From positions 62,001 to 126,000 of the forward strand of contig NZ_FRBP01000004.1 of NCBI RefSeq assembly GCF_900142645.1: 64,000 nt of DNA. Reading direction: 5' to 3'. Numbering within the stretch: position 1 is the first letter of the stretch; each line of letters starts with the position of its first letter. The DNA comes from Eubacterium callanderi. GTDB lineage: Bacteria; Bacillota; Clostridia; Eubacteriales; Eubacteriaceae. This document shows positions 42,801-51,958 of this stretch, one piece after another. The translations under genes and the position numbers were made by a program. Below the pieces are notes generated by a model. It was not told the origin of the DNA, did not search any database, and saw only the letters and a program-made list of their open reading frames with translations.

Positions 42801-44017
42801 TGAGAACTTTTAAAAAATCCAAAAAGCTGGACAACGTCTGTTATGATATCCGCGGACCGGTCGTAGAGGAAGCAGACAGGATGACGGCGGAGGGGATTGA
42901 CATCATCATGCTCAATACTGGAAATCCGCCGACCTTCAACCTGAACGCTCCGGACGAGGTTATCCGTGATATTCGCTATAACCTCAGAAGCTCTGAGGCT
43001 TATTGCCACTCCAAGGGGATTTTCCCGGCACGAAAAGCCATTGTGCAGTATTATCAGACAAAGGGACTTATGGACCTGAATGAGGAGGATGTGTATATCG
43101 GAAACGGCTCCAGTGAGCTGGTCTCTTTCTGTATGCAGGCACTGGTGGACGACGGCGATGAGATTTTAATCCCGGCGCCGGATTATCCGCTCTGGACCGC
43201 CTGCGCCACTCTGGCAGGGGGCAGGGCTGTCCACTATATCTGTGACGAGGAGTCCAACTGGTATCCGGATCTCGAGGATATTCGAAAGAAGATTACGCCC
43301 AACACCAAGGGAATTGTCGTTATCAACCCCAACAACCCCACGGGGGCTGTTTATCCGAGGGAAATCCTTGAGGGAATTGTCAAGATTGCGGTTGAAAATG
43401 AGCTGATCATTTTTTCCGATGAGATTTATGACCAGATCATTTACGATGAAATCGAGCATGTGCCTATGGGAACCCTTACTGATGAAACCCTGGTGGTCAC
43501 CCTCAATGGGCTGTCAAAATCCCACCGTGTTCCGGGCTTCAGAGTTGGATGGATGGTTTTTTCAGGAAACAGGGAAATGGCCAGAGACTATATCGAGGGT
43601 ATCAATCTTCTGGCAACCATGCGTCTGTGTGCCAATGTTCCGGCCCAGTACGCTATCCAGACCTCCCTCGGCGGATATCAGAGTATCGACGACCTGGTGC
43701 GTCCGGGGGGACGTCTTTACGAGCAGCGCAACATTGTTTACAAGCGGCTCAACGAGATCCCGGGTATCAGCTGTGTCAAGCCTGACGGCGCGCTGTACTG
43801 TTTCCCGAAGATTGACATCAAACGCTTCAACATCACAGACGACGTTCAGTTTGCCCTGGATTTCCTCAAAAGGGAACGCGTGTTGCTGGTACAGGGCACA
43901 GGCTTTAACTGGGCCGAGCCCGACCATTTCAGAGTGGTTTTTCTGCCAGCGCCCACACAGCTTGAAGAAACCATGGACCGCCTTCAGCGCTTCATGAGCG
44001 GTTATATACAAGGATAA
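42800..44017 (+). CDS. PLP aminotransferase, AlaA-like class I
   Basis: 405 residues, class I/II fold type I. 'GNGSSELVSFCMQAL' binds PLP phosphate, 'VVINPNNPTGAVYPREIL' and 'IIFSDEIYDQIIYD' hold the ring, and the Schiff-base Lys is in 'LNGLSKSHRVPGFRVGWMV'. The final Arg is in 'WAEPDHFRVVFLP'. This is the AlaA/AlaC-like group that makes alanine from pyruvate and glutamate. Exact amino acid is not certain. It overlaps the TrpR-like gene by one base. Confidence 0.9.
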   Translation: MRTFKKSKKLDNVCYDIRGPVVEEADRMTAEGIDIIMLNTGNPPTFNLNAPDEVIRDIRYNLRSSEAYCHSKGIFPARKAIVQYYQTKGLMDLNEEDVYIGNGSSELVSFCMQALVDDGDEILIPAPDYPLWTACATLAGGRAVHYICDEESNWYPDLEDIRKKITPNTKGIVVINPNNPTGAVYPREILEGIVKIAVENELIIFSDEIYDQIIYDEIEHVPMGTLTDETLVVTLNGLSKSHRVPGFRVGWMVFSGNREMARDYIEGINLLATMRLCANVPAQYAIQTSLGGYQSIDDLVRPGGRLYEQRNIVYKRLNEIPGISCVKPDGALYCFPKIDIKRFNITDDVQFALDFLKRERVLLVQGTGFNWAEPDHFRVVFLPAPTQLEETMDRLQRFMSGYIQG

Positions 44018-44026
44018 TACAATTTT

Positions 44027-44332
44027 ATGAGTAATCGAAAAAAACGTCTGCTCAGAGACAAGCAAAACGGAATTATCTCCGGCGTGTGCCAGGGGATCGG
44101 GGAATATCTGGGCGTCTCGCCCTGGATTTTCCGGGTATTATTTATTCTGCCCGTACTGCCGTTTGTACTCAATTTTATCTCCGGTGTGGTCAGCATTCTT
44201 CTCTATGTGCTTTTATCCGCAGTGATCAAGGATAAGGGCGGAAGCGCAGGAACAGGCCAGGATGACAACGTGGTAGAGGTTGAGTATGAGATTGTCGATG
44301 ACGAAGACGATCAGAAAAAATCGGATAGTTAG
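44027..44332 (+). CDS. PspC-domain envelope-stress protein
   Basis: 101 residues. A PspC domain starts at about residue 8: 'LRDKQNGIISGVCQGIGEYLG' (about 9-29), 'SPWIFRVLFI', then one membrane segment with 'SILLYVLLSAVI'. A short acidic tail ends the protein. PspC proteins sense membrane stress. The ATG is 10 bases after the aminotransferase stop; ribosome site AAGGA. Compact operon with tsaE downstream. Confidence 0.88.
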   Translation: MSNRKKRLLRDKQNGIISGVCQGIGEYLGVSPWIFRVLFILPVLPFVLNFISGVVSILLYVLLSAVIKDKGGSAGTGQDDNVVEVEYEIVDDEDDQKKSDS

Positions 44333-44340
44333 GAATGTTC

Positions 44341-44805
44341 ATGAAAATCACAATAAAGACGGAATCTCCTGAAGCCACAAGACGGCTGGGAGCAGATTTC
44401 GGCAGCCTGTTAAGCGGCCCTCATACCATCCTGCTGACAGGAGGTATGGGAGCTGGTAAAACGGCTGTCACTAAGGGGATTGTCGAAGGGATGGGCATCT
44501 TTGACGATGTCAGCAGTCCGACCTATACCCTGGTTAACGCCTATGAGGACGGGGATAAAAAGGTCTATCACTTTGACCTGTACCGCCTTGGGGACCCTGA
44601 GGAGCTATACGAAATGGGTTTTGAGGACTACCTGAGAGAGGGGTGCAGCCTGATCATTGAATGGCCTCAGGTGGCTTGTGACTATCCCTTTACATCCAAA
44701 ATAATCTTTGTTCTGGATCAAACCGAAAAACCGGAGGAACGCCTCATTACTATTGAGACAGAGGAAGCAGCAGTCATTGACGGCCTTAAAGAATTGGGAT
44801 GGTGA
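44341..44805 (+). CDS. tsaE: tRNA threonylcarbamoyladenosine biosynthesis ATPase TsaE
   Basis: 154 residues from the ATG at 44341, six bases after AGGA (an ATG at 44335 is too close to the ribosome site). 'LLTGGMGAGKTAVTKGIVEG' is the P-loop, 'DVSSPTYTLVNAYE' the switch Thr region, and 'YHFDLYRLGDPEELYEMGF' and 'SLIIEWPQ' complete the family signature. It works with TsaB, TsaC and TsaD to make t6A37 in tRNA. The other genes are not in the window. Confidence 0.95.
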   Translation: MKITIKTESPEATRRLGADFGSLLSGPHTILLTGGMGAGKTAVTKGIVEGMGIFDDVSSPTYTLVNAYEDGDKKVYHFDLYRLGDPEELYEMGFEDYLREGCSLIIEWPQVACDYPFTSKIIFVLDQTEKPEERLITIETEEAAVIDGLKELGW

Positions 44806-44809
44806 AAGT

Positions 44810-45514
44810 ATGGAAAAGATAAAAACCAGTGTCATTATCCCCGCCGCCGGTCAGGGAACGCGCATGAATGCGCCCATCAACAAGCAGTACCTGACCCTGC
44901 GGGGAAAGCCGATTCTGTCCTATACGCTGGATGTTTTTGAGCGCTGCTCCCTCATAGATGAGATTATTCTGGTCATCAATAAAAATGAGTTTAAAATCTG
45001 CCGCCAGCAGGTTTTAAATCCTCACAGCTACTCCAAAATCAAACTGGTGGAGGGCGGATCGACCCGTCAGAAGTCTGTTTATGAGGGGCTGAAAAAGGTC
45101 AGCCCTCAGACCGATATTGTACTGGTCCATGACGGTGCAAGACCTCTGATCAAGGAGGATATCATTGTTCAGAGCATTTATGAAACCATCCAGCACAAGG
45201 CCACCATTGTGGCCGTACCAGCCAAAAACACCATTAAAGTTGTTGAGAAAGACGGCTTTGTGGAATATACTCCAAACAGAGACTTCCTGTTTGAGATCCA
45301 GACGCCCCAGACTTTTACCTATGATCTGCTTTTGGACGCCCACGAGAAGGCTATCCAGGAGGATGTGGAGGGCACCGACGATGCCTTTTTGGTTGAGCGC
45401 ATGTGTGTGCCAGTCAAAATTGTCCGGGGACACTACAACAATATTAAAATAACGACACCTGAAGATCTGATCATCGCGGAGTCGCTCATTGACCTTTTTT
45501 CAGGAGAGCATTAG
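44810..45514 (+). CDS. ispD: 2-C-methyl-D-erythritol 4-phosphate cytidylyltransferase
   Basis: 234 residues from the ATG at 44810, four bases after tsaE and preceded by GGTGAAAG; the longer frame to 44708 lies in tsaE. 'VIIPAAGQGTRMNAPINKQY' is the CTP-binding loop, 'VEGGSTRQKSVYEGL' and 'VLVHDGARPLI' the conserved family motifs, with 'TDDAFLVER' near the end. It makes CDP-methylerythritol in the MEP pathway, so isoprenoids here come by that route and could feed the carotenoid-like genes just beyond. Closed by a strong terminator. Confidence 0.95.
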   Translation: MEKIKTSVIIPAAGQGTRMNAPINKQYLTLRGKPILSYTLDVFERCSLIDEIILVINKNEFKICRQQVLNPHSYSKIKLVEGGSTRQKSVYEGLKKVSPQTDIVLVHDGARPLIKEDIIVQSIYETIQHKATIVAVPAKNTIKVVEKDGFVEYTPNRDFLFEIQTPQTFTYDLLLDAHEKAIQEDVEGTDDAFLVERMCVPVKIVRGHYNNIKITTPEDLIIAESLIDLFSGEH

Positions 45515-45549
45515 AAAAGACCATTTTCCAGCGGGAAAATGGTCTTTTT
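45515..45549. terminator. Bidirectional terminator between ispD and the isoprenoid operon
   Basis: AAAAGACCATTTTCC pairs perfectly with GGAAAATGGTCTTTT (15 bp) around a 4-base loop. A-rich and T-rich flanks serve both convergent units. Confidence 0.95.
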
Positions 45550-45561
45550 ATATTTGAGCTT

Positions 45562-46368
45562 TTATAAAAGATTAAAGAAGATGCTGCCAAACACTCCGGC
45601 AACCATACCGCTCAGGAAATTGACGACATCATTGTTCATGATTTTAAAGCCTTTGACCAGCACCGCAGCCTCGCCGTGATGCTCGGTCTTTTCTGTCAGG
45701 CGGCCGCAGCTGGCACAGCGGTACTGAGCCTGAACCACAGCGCCCAGAATACTGTCGGTCACACAGCCCAGAAAACCGCTGACGGTGATAATGAGCACCC
45801 ATGAAAGACGGAGAACCGGGAGCCCCCAAAACAGCCCGCCGGACAGGCAGAAAACCAGAGCAATGAACAGCGCGCCGGAAAACGAGGCGGCCATCCCCAG
45901 AGGACTCACAGCGCCTGAAGTACCAGCCTCCATGGGCTTAAAACCAATGATTGAAACCGGCGGCTTCCGGTTTAAAACGCCAATTTCCGAGGCCCAGGTA
46001 TCCGCATTGGAGGAGGCAAAGGAGGCGGCAAAAATAATGAGGAAAACAGGATTCTGATAGAACCAGAAGAGGATTGCCGCTGCCATTCCCGGAGCACCGT
46101 TGGCAAAAACCTGTACGGCGTCGCGCTGGCCGCCTTTTTCATTGAGCTGCTGGGCAGCTTCCTTTTTACTGGATTTGATAAAGGTCAGCAGGCTGGAAGA
46201 AATGAAAAAGGCGATCATGGTCAGCCAGAACAGGAGGCCGCCGCAGAGGTAAATAACGGTGCCAAGCACCACTGCCGCCACAAAGCCGCTAAGGCTCAGG
46301 GCCTTTTTTTTATAGGCTGCAAAGCCAATGATGGCGCTCAGAAGAACGCCGAGTAGTAAAGCTTTCAT
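45562..46368 (-). CDS. DUF92 / VTE6-TMEM19-like membrane protein
   Basis: 268 residues with about six to seven hydrophobic segments. DUF92 features: 'GFAAYKKKALSLSGFVAAVV' at the N terminus, 'FASSNADTWASEIGVL' (the conserved acidic motif near 130), 'GTSGAVSPLGMAASFSGAL' and 'FLGCVTDSILGAVVQAQYRC'. In plants the family member VTE6 phosphorylates phytyl phosphate to phytyl diphosphate. Here it lies 10 bases after a phytol-kinase-like gene in an operon with a prenyl-condensing enzyme, so a prenyl-phosphate kinase role is likely but unproven. Cys residues at 'YRCASCGRLT' may bind metal. Confidence 0.82.
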   Translation of the reverse strand: MKALLLGVLLSAIIGFAAYKKKALSLSGFVAAVVLGTVIYLCGGLLFWLTMIAFFISSSLLTFIKSSKKEAAQQLNEKGGQRDAVQVFANGAPGMAAAILFWFYQNPVFLIIFAASFASSNADTWASEIGVLNRKPPVSIIGFKPMEAGTSGAVSPLGMAASFSGALFIALVFCLSGGLFWGLPVLRLSWVLIITVSGFLGCVTDSILGAVVQAQYRCASCGRLTEKTEHHGEAAVLVKGFKIMNNDVVNFLSGMVAGVFGSIFFNLL

Positions 46369-46378
46369 TGATTACTCC

Positions 46379-47047
46379 TTAAAAAAACAGCTGGTATAGG
46401 AAAAAGGTAAGCAGAGGAACGGTCAGGTTATCAAGACCAAAGGGGGAGACAGCCTCTACTACCGTGGCAAAAACCGCAAGAATCAGGGCCTGAAGCAGGA
46501 TGGTTCCCAGAAAGACTGGTGTTGCAGCCCAGAGGATCACGGTGCAGACCACAAAGGAAACTACCAGCATGGTCAGGCTGCCTACGTAGCTTTTGGTATT
46601 GCCGAAGATACGGTACGCCATTATGCCATAGCGTTTTCCAATGACTGCAGCCAGACCGTCACCATATCCCATGATAAAGACGCCGAGGGCCCCGGCATAG
46701 GGCGGGCTGTAGCCGCCAAAGCATAGGATGGTCAAAACCAGCAGGGAGATGGGGTAATAAACGGTACCCAGATCCCCTTTGCCCTCGTGGCGCTCCATGG
46801 CGCTGAACAGATCCTTCCGATAGGAAATAGCGTTAAGCACAATAAAGACTGCCGGCACCACGGATGCCCACACTACGTTATTAAAACAGGCCATGGCAAT
46901 GAGCCACCAGTTAGATACACCAATGTGCACGAGCTTACGGGAGCCTTCTGTGGACAGCCCACGCTTTTGCAGCAGGGTGGACAGCCCCAGTATGATAAAA
47001 ACATAGATAAAAGACAGAATGATCCCGAGAAGATTTGTGTCGATCAT
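46379..47047 (-). CDS. Phytol/dolichol-kinase-like (VTE5-type) membrane enzyme
   Basis: 222 residues, mostly membrane helices. 'GSRKLVHIGVSNWWLIAMA' near residue 35 and 'FIMGYGDGLAAVIGKRYG' near 125 are signatures of the dolichol-kinase/phytol-kinase family (CTP-using). Phosphatidate cytidylyltransferase is a more distant relative. With DUF92 it could convert a prenyl alcohol to monophosphate and then diphosphate. It overlaps the synthase gene by 4 bases, so coupling is strong. Substrate chain length is unknown. Confidence 0.82.
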   Translation of the reverse strand: MIDTNLLGIILSFIYVFIILGLSTLLQKRGLSTEGSRKLVHIGVSNWWLIAMACFNNVVWASVVPAVFIVLNAISYRKDLFSAMERHEGKGDLGTVYYPISLLVLTILCFGGYSPPYAGALGVFIMGYGDGLAAVIGKRYGIMAYRIFGNTKSYVGSLTMLVVSFVVCTVILWAATPVFLGTILLQALILAVFATVVEAVSPFGLDNLTVPLLTFFLYQLFF

Positions 47048-47907
47048 AAAGGGTTACCTCTCAAATTTCGAACCGCCTGGGTGCTTTGGCGGTAGAGTAA
47101 GAGCTGCCGTGCCTTTGGCACCACAGCCCTTTTGCTGAAGCAGTCGTATTGGTTGTCCCGGACAGCGGTCAGTATCTGGCGGTAGAGGACAGTGGCCAGG
47201 AGTACAGGCAGGCGGCTGTCTGCGTCAAACAGAGGAAGTCCCATCAGCGCTTTTTTATAGAGAAACTCGGATCGGCGGGCCTCATGTTCCCAGAGCTGTT
47301 TAAAGGTGTGGTTGACAGTCTGTCCGTGCAGTTCCTCGTCGGAGTAGCCGTAAAGCAGCTGGATTTCCCGGGGAATATAGACCCGTTTGTTTGTCAGATC
47401 CTCACCCACGTCCCGGAGGATATTGGTCAGCTGCATGGCCTTGCCGAGATCCACTGCGTTTTGCGTAAGAAGCCGGTGATGTTTTGAGAGCACAGGCAAG
47501 ATCATGAGCCCGACACTGCCGGCGACATAGTAGCAGTAGCTCTCAAGGGCGGTTTGGGTAGCAGGCTGTTCAAAGTTTAAGTCCATACGCTGACCAGTGA
47601 GCATATCATCAAAGGGCAAAAAATCAATATTGTAGTGCTCAGCTGTGTGCCGGAGCGCCCGCCACATGGGCTCATCCGGGGTGAGCCCGGCTTTGAAAGC
47701 TTCAAAGGTTTCCTGAAAGGCTTCAAGCCCGCGGCGATCCTGTTGAATATCGGCCAGATCGTCAGCCCTGCGGCAAAAGGCATAAATGGCAAAGATGGAT
47801 AAAGCTTTTTGACGGGGCAGCGCCGAGAAAGCCCGGTAAAAGCTTTTGGAATTTTCCTTGATCACGTCCTCACAGAAGGCGTAATCACGTTCGAGAGTGG
47901 CGTTCAT
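47044..47907 (-). CDS. Phytoene/squalene synthase family enzyme
   Basis: 287 residues, the size of CrtM/CrtB/HpnC-D. The first Asp-rich motif is 'CRRADDLADIQQD' and the second 'GKAMQLTNILRDVGEDL', both binding diphosphate-Mg. 'YCYYVAGSVGLMILPVL' and 'YIPREIQLLYGY' are also conserved. It joins two prenyl diphosphates head-to-head (C15 or C20 units) to a C30 or C40 product. The following desaturase decides between diapophytoene and phytoene types; I cannot tell. Overlaps both neighbours by 4 bases. Confidence 0.9.
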   Translation of the reverse strand: MNATLERDYAFCEDVIKENSKSFYRAFSALPRQKALSIFAIYAFCRRADDLADIQQDRRGLEAFQETFEAFKAGLTPDEPMWRALRHTAEHYNIDFLPFDDMLTGQRMDLNFEQPATQTALESYCYYVAGSVGLMILPVLSKHHRLLTQNAVDLGKAMQLTNILRDVGEDLTNKRVYIPREIQLLYGYSDEELHGQTVNHTFKQLWEHEARRSEFLYKKALMGLPLFDADSRLPVLLATVLYRQILTAVRDNQYDCFSKRAVVPKARQLLLYRQSTQAVRNLRGNPL

Positions 47908-49403
47908 AGCAGGCCGTCATCCCTTAAAAGCTCATCCACCGCCAGCTTGGCTGAGGTGAGGACAATGGGAACCCCGGCGCCGGGATGCACACTGCTGCCA
48001 CAGAAGTAAAGCCCCTCACAGTGATCAGCCTTGTTGTGGGGACGAAAATAATTACTCTGGAACAGGGTTGGCTTCAGCCCAAAGGTCGCGCCGTTATAGG
48101 CGTGGAAAGTATCCTGGAAATCCAGCGGGGTCAGGCTTTTCTCAAAGACGATGTGGCTTTCGATATCCTCAAGTCCCGGGATGGCGGACAGCTTGTCCAG
48201 AATTTTTTCACGGTAGGCTTTGATGGTTCGGTTGTCCCATAAAACATCGCCCTTGGAGAGCTCGGATACTGGTACCAGTACATAAAGCGCCTCACAACCC
48301 TCAGGGGCCATGGACGCGTCGATTTTTGAGGGCAGATAAAGATAGATGGAAGGATCATCGGGCAGAGTATAGGTTTCAAAAATTTCACGGACATTCTGGT
48401 CAAAATCGCCGCCAAAGCGGATATTGTGCACTGCCAGATCCGGGATTTTTTTATCCAGCCCCAGGTAGAGCAGAAAGCAGGAGCAGGAGTATTCCAGCTC
48501 GTCGATCTTATCGTCCGTATATTTGCCCTTTGCCTCCACGTTATGAACCAGGGATTTCATGACATAGGGGAAATCCGCACTGCAGACGATGTAGTCCGGA
48601 GATTCCACAGTATCACCAATGTGGACGCCCACAGCCCGGCCGTTTTCAATATCGATGCAGTCAACCGGTGTGTCCAGCCGCAGGGTGCCGCCAAGCTCTT
48701 CAAAGAGACGCACCATGCCCTCAGCCATGGTATACATGCCGCCGGGCATGTACCACACGCCGTAGAGCAGCTCGATCATGGGAATGATGGTGTAAATCGA
48801 AGGACCCTGATAGGGTGAAATGCCAATATAAAGGGTCTGGAATGCCAGAGCCTTCCGCAGGTTTTCATTTTTTACAAATTTGGAAATCGAGGTGTAGGCG
48901 TCGTCAAAGGTCTTGAGCTTCATGGCGTTGGCCAGGGATTTGAGGTTATAAAAATCACCGCGGTCCCGGAAGGATTTATCAATAAACTCATCCTTGGCTA
49001 CCAGATAGCGTTTGTAGACATCAGCCAGATAGTTAAAATAGCCGAGAGTATCCTCGGGACTGATGGATTCCAGCATGCCTGTCAGCTCGGTCAGTTCTGA
49101 GGATACCCGCTGCTGCTCGCCGTCTGAAAAAGTGAGGACATACATTGGGTCCAGCCGTTTCATGGGAATGTAATCCTCGGGGTTTCTTCCGGCGTATTCA
49201 AAAATTTCTCTGTAAATATCGGGCATCATGACAATGGTCGGTCCCACGTCAAAGGTAAAGCCCTGTTCTTTGATCTGGTTCATTTTACCGCCAGCCTGGG
49301 GCAGGCGTTCGCAGATATCGACCTCATAGCCGTTTTTTAAGAGGCGGATGCCGGCGGCGAGTCCGGCTGTCCCGGCACCTATAATTGTAACTTTTTTGGC
49401 CAA
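47904..49403 (-). CDS. Phytoene/diapophytoene desaturase-like FAD enzyme
   Basis: 499 residues, CrtI/CrtN family. 'VTIIGAGTAGLAAGIRLLKN' is the FAD-binding fingerprint, 'LPQAGGKMNQIKEQGFTFD' and 'GPTIVMMPDIYREIF' follow, and the C-terminal family motif is 'GLYFCGSSVHPGAGVPIVL'. It would desaturate the C30 or C40 product of the adjacent synthase, or act as an isomerase/oxidoreductase of another isoprenoid. In an anaerobe the electron acceptor is not evident. It is the first gene of the four-gene minus-strand operon; the ribosome site AAGGAGC precedes the start. Confidence 0.9.
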   Translation of the reverse strand: MAKKVTIIGAGTAGLAAGIRLLKNGYEVDICERLPQAGGKMNQIKEQGFTFDVGPTIVMMPDIYREIFEYAGRNPEDYIPMKRLDPMYVLTFSDGEQQRVSSELTELTGMLESISPEDTLGYFNYLADVYKRYLVAKDEFIDKSFRDRGDFYNLKSLANAMKLKTFDDAYTSISKFVKNENLRKALAFQTLYIGISPYQGPSIYTIIPMIELLYGVWYMPGGMYTMAEGMVRLFEELGGTLRLDTPVDCIDIENGRAVGVHIGDTVESPDYIVCSADFPYVMKSLVHNVEAKGKYTDDKIDELEYSCSCFLLYLGLDKKIPDLAVHNIRFGGDFDQNVREIFETYTLPDDPSIYLYLPSKIDASMAPEGCEALYVLVPVSELSKGDVLWDNRTIKAYREKILDKLSAIPGLEDIESHIVFEKSLTPLDFQDTFHAYNGATFGLKPTLFQSNYFRPHNKADHCEGLYFCGSSVHPGAGVPIVLTSAKLAVDELLRDDGLL

Positions 49404-49517
49404 ATTAATCAGCTCCTTATCGTTTTGTTTAAAGGTTATATACCCTTAAACCGAAAAAGGAAACTATTAAGCGATGTAGCAAATACTAAACCTATAGGAA
49501 TAAATCAAGCCTTCTGG

Positions 49518-50093
49518 CTATTTTAGACAGTGCCGAACCAGCTCAGGAGGCACTGTACGGATCAGCTCAAGGGCGGCGTTGGTGTCGTAAAGCCAGGCCT
49601 CTGCCTGATCTCTTGGAATAACGACTGGCATCCGGTTGTGGATCTCGGCAACCAGACTGACAGGCTCTCTGGTCAGAATAACAAATTCGCGGGTATCGCC
49701 TGTCTCACGGTAGATGCCTGCCAGATAAATGAGGGAAGGGCCACTGCCCTCAAAGACAAAAAGCTTTTTCTCCGGCGTCCACTCATAAAAGCCTTCGGCG
49801 GGGACCAGACAACGGCGGTTTAAAAAATCTTCCCGGAAAGTCTCTTTTTCAAGCAGTGTTTCGGAGCGGGCATTGATGATTAAAGCTTTGCGGTAGGGAT
49901 TGGGATAACCCCACTTCATGACTGTTGGCACCCTTCCGTTTTTATCTCCGGCGATATAAACCGGTGCGTACTCGGAGGGAGCGATGTCGCCCTTTGACGC
50001 AGGTGCTTTGGTCTCTGCACTCATCAGAGCCTGCCAGAGCCTCCGGGCTTCCGTATCGGTTTTATGTGAGAATAGGGTGTAACGTCCGCACAT
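49518..50093 (-). CDS. SRAP (HMCES/YedK) abasic-site DNA-protein crosslinker
   Basis: 191 residues beginning 'MCGRYTLF'; Cys2 becomes the N-terminal residue and forms a thiazolidine link with abasic sites in single-stranded DNA. Other family residues are present: 'INARSETLLEKETFRE' , 'CLVPAEGFYEWTPEK' with the catalytic Glu, and 'AEIHNRMPVVIP' with His. It shields abasic sites and is linked to DNA-damage responses. Single gene with AGGAGG before the start. Confidence 0.95.
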   Translation of the reverse strand: MCGRYTLFSHKTDTEARRLWQALMSAETKAPASKGDIAPSEYAPVYIAGDKNGRVPTVMKWGYPNPYRKALIINARSETLLEKETFREDFLNRRCLVPAEGFYEWTPEKKLFVFEGSGPSLIYLAGIYRETGDTREFVILTREPVSLVAEIHNRMPVVIPRDQAEAWLYDTNAALELIRTVPPELVRHCLK

Positions 50094-50156
50094 AGACAGA
50101 CCTCCTTTATAATGCTGCCCGTATTATAAACCGGGCAGCTGAAAACAGGCTTTAGT

Positions 50157-51788
50157 TTAGCTGGCGTGTTTACGGGCGAAAGCTGCCGTTCCTGCGAGGA
50201 CTGCCGCCAGCAGGGTAAAGGGCAGGACTGGTGAGGCGGCGTTATCTGTACTGGTTTTGGGGTTGACTGGGCTGGCTGTGGTTACTGGCTGTGGTACCTC
50301 TGGTTCATCGGCCGGTGACTCGCCCGGTGCAGCGAGCGTACCGCTATAGACAGCATTGTTATGGCTGTCATAGGCAGTAACACGAACGCCGAGTGTTTTG
50401 CCGGCCATGCTTTCATCAATGGGAATATCATGTTTAAATTCAAGCTCAGAAGGGCCCGACGCGCGTACCAGTGTATCGACAGGCTTGTCAATATTTAGGT
50501 CGACACCATCGCCAGTGATATCATAATGAAGACGGGTAATTTTATTGTTCAGGGTATAGGAATTGTCGCCGTTGTCGACAATATCCTCAGAGGCCAGTTG
50601 AATGGGCGCAGTAACGCCATAGATTGCAAGAGTTTCTCCGGCATCTCCGCAGGTAATGCCATCTTTGGTGTCGAGGTCTGCCGCGGTGACAATATCGGCT
50701 GTATTGTAGTTGTTTTCATCCGTAGCACCTGCGATTACCTCAGCCCGGGTAATGGCAACCTTTTGCCCGGCGGGCAGCGCCTCCAGCTCTGCCTTAACAG
50801 TATTGCCGCCGATCGTGAGAGAGGGTTCTCCAATACTGTAATAGTAATAAGCCATACGGTCGGGACTGTCAATAGCGCCCTGGGCCTGGAGAGCGCCGAG
50901 CTCAACGCTGTAGCTGGAGCTTGACTTTTTCAGGTTGTACAAAACACAGTGGACCTTGCCGGAAGCGTACTCGGCCGCATCAGCAGCGCGCCATTCAGGT
51001 AGGATCTCACAGAAAATACTTTGTGACCAGTAGCCGGGAAAGGGATCGCTGTAAACACGGTAGCCGTTATCGTCTGCCCAGGTTTTTACAAAATTAAAGT
51101 GTTCATCTGGAGAAAAACGTGCCAGTACCTTGTTTTCAGAAACGCCGATGGTGATGGCCTTTTGAGTCTGGGCGAGTACTGTGGAGTCTTGTTCCTCCAG
51201 CGTAACTGTGATGGTGTAATTCCCCTCAGAAAGCTCTGGATAGGCCGCACCATTTGCGTCCCGCCATTTCATCTGGTCAATCTCATTGCCTCCTGCGATC
51301 ATAGCATAAAAAGATTTATCATTATAGTAGCATTTGATAGAGGCGTTGTTAAAGTCGCTCCCATTAACTGGGTCGGTGCTGATCAGCTCTGGCATGCCGG
51401 AGCTTTTGATATCCTCTGTGGTAACCGGACTGTAGTAATTCAGATTGTTGGGTAGATAAAGACTTGTGTTTCCCTTGACCGAGGTAGTGACATTTCTGAC
51501 TGAAGTGCCGTCTGCATCTGTCAGCGAAACGGTCAGGACAGCGTCATCTGGCAGACTGCTTCTGTTTTCGATGCTGCCGAGAACATAAAAGCTTCTGCCA
51601 GGGGCGATGGTGGTTTCTGCTTCAGAGGGTGTTTCAATGCTCAGGGATGCGGAGGGCGCAGCCGCAGCGCCGGCCTCCTCAGCTAAAACGCCAAAGGGCC
51701 AGACGAGCAGTGTCAATGCCACAAAAGCACAGCAAAAAAGCCTTGAGAAGCGGCTTTTTAAATGGAATGATCTTGCATTTGATTTCAT
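50157..51788 (-). CDS. Sortase-type cell-wall surface protein
   Basis: 543 residues. An N-terminal signal peptide ('LFCCAFVALTLLVWPFGVLA') ends near residue 37. The mature region is beta-rich with Ig-like or Big-type character ('LSIETPSEAETTIAPGRSF', 'GKTLGVRVTAYDSHNN') and no enzyme motif. The C terminus has a sortase signal: 'NPKTSTDNAAS', a hydrophobic stretch 'VLPFTLLAAVLAGTAAFA' and a basic end 'RKHAS'. The NPKTS sequence departs from LPXTG but matches the NPKT variant class. Probably displayed on the wall, perhaps in adhesion. No sortase gene is in the window. Confidence 0.82.
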   Translation of the reverse strand: MKSNARSFHLKSRFSRLFCCAFVALTLLVWPFGVLAEEAGAAAAPSASLSIETPSEAETTIAPGRSFYVLGSIENRSSLPDDAVLTVSLTDADGTSVRNVTTSVKGNTSLYLPNNLNYYSPVTTEDIKSSGMPELISTDPVNGSDFNNASIKCYYNDKSFYAMIAGGNEIDQMKWRDANGAAYPELSEGNYTITVTLEEQDSTVLAQTQKAITIGVSENKVLARFSPDEHFNFVKTWADDNGYRVYSDPFPGYWSQSIFCEILPEWRAADAAEYASGKVHCVLYNLKKSSSSYSVELGALQAQGAIDSPDRMAYYYYSIGEPSLTIGGNTVKAELEALPAGQKVAITRAEVIAGATDENNYNTADIVTAADLDTKDGITCGDAGETLAIYGVTAPIQLASEDIVDNGDNSYTLNNKITRLHYDITGDGVDLNIDKPVDTLVRASGPSELEFKHDIPIDESMAGKTLGVRVTAYDSHNNAVYSGTLAAPGESPADEPEVPQPVTTASPVNPKTSTDNAASPVLPFTLLAAVLAGTAAFARKHAS

Positions 51789-51958
51789 AATAAACCTCTC
51801 CTTTTAAATGTAATCATAAAAATAGTATATCATTTGAAAAGGCCCGTAACAACCGGCTTTTGCCGTCTTGAAAAACACTTGAAGAATTCAGGAAGATGTT
51901 TCTGCTTCATTCTTTTTTCAGAAGGGAATTAATACTTTCCTTTTAAGCCAAAAAAAGC

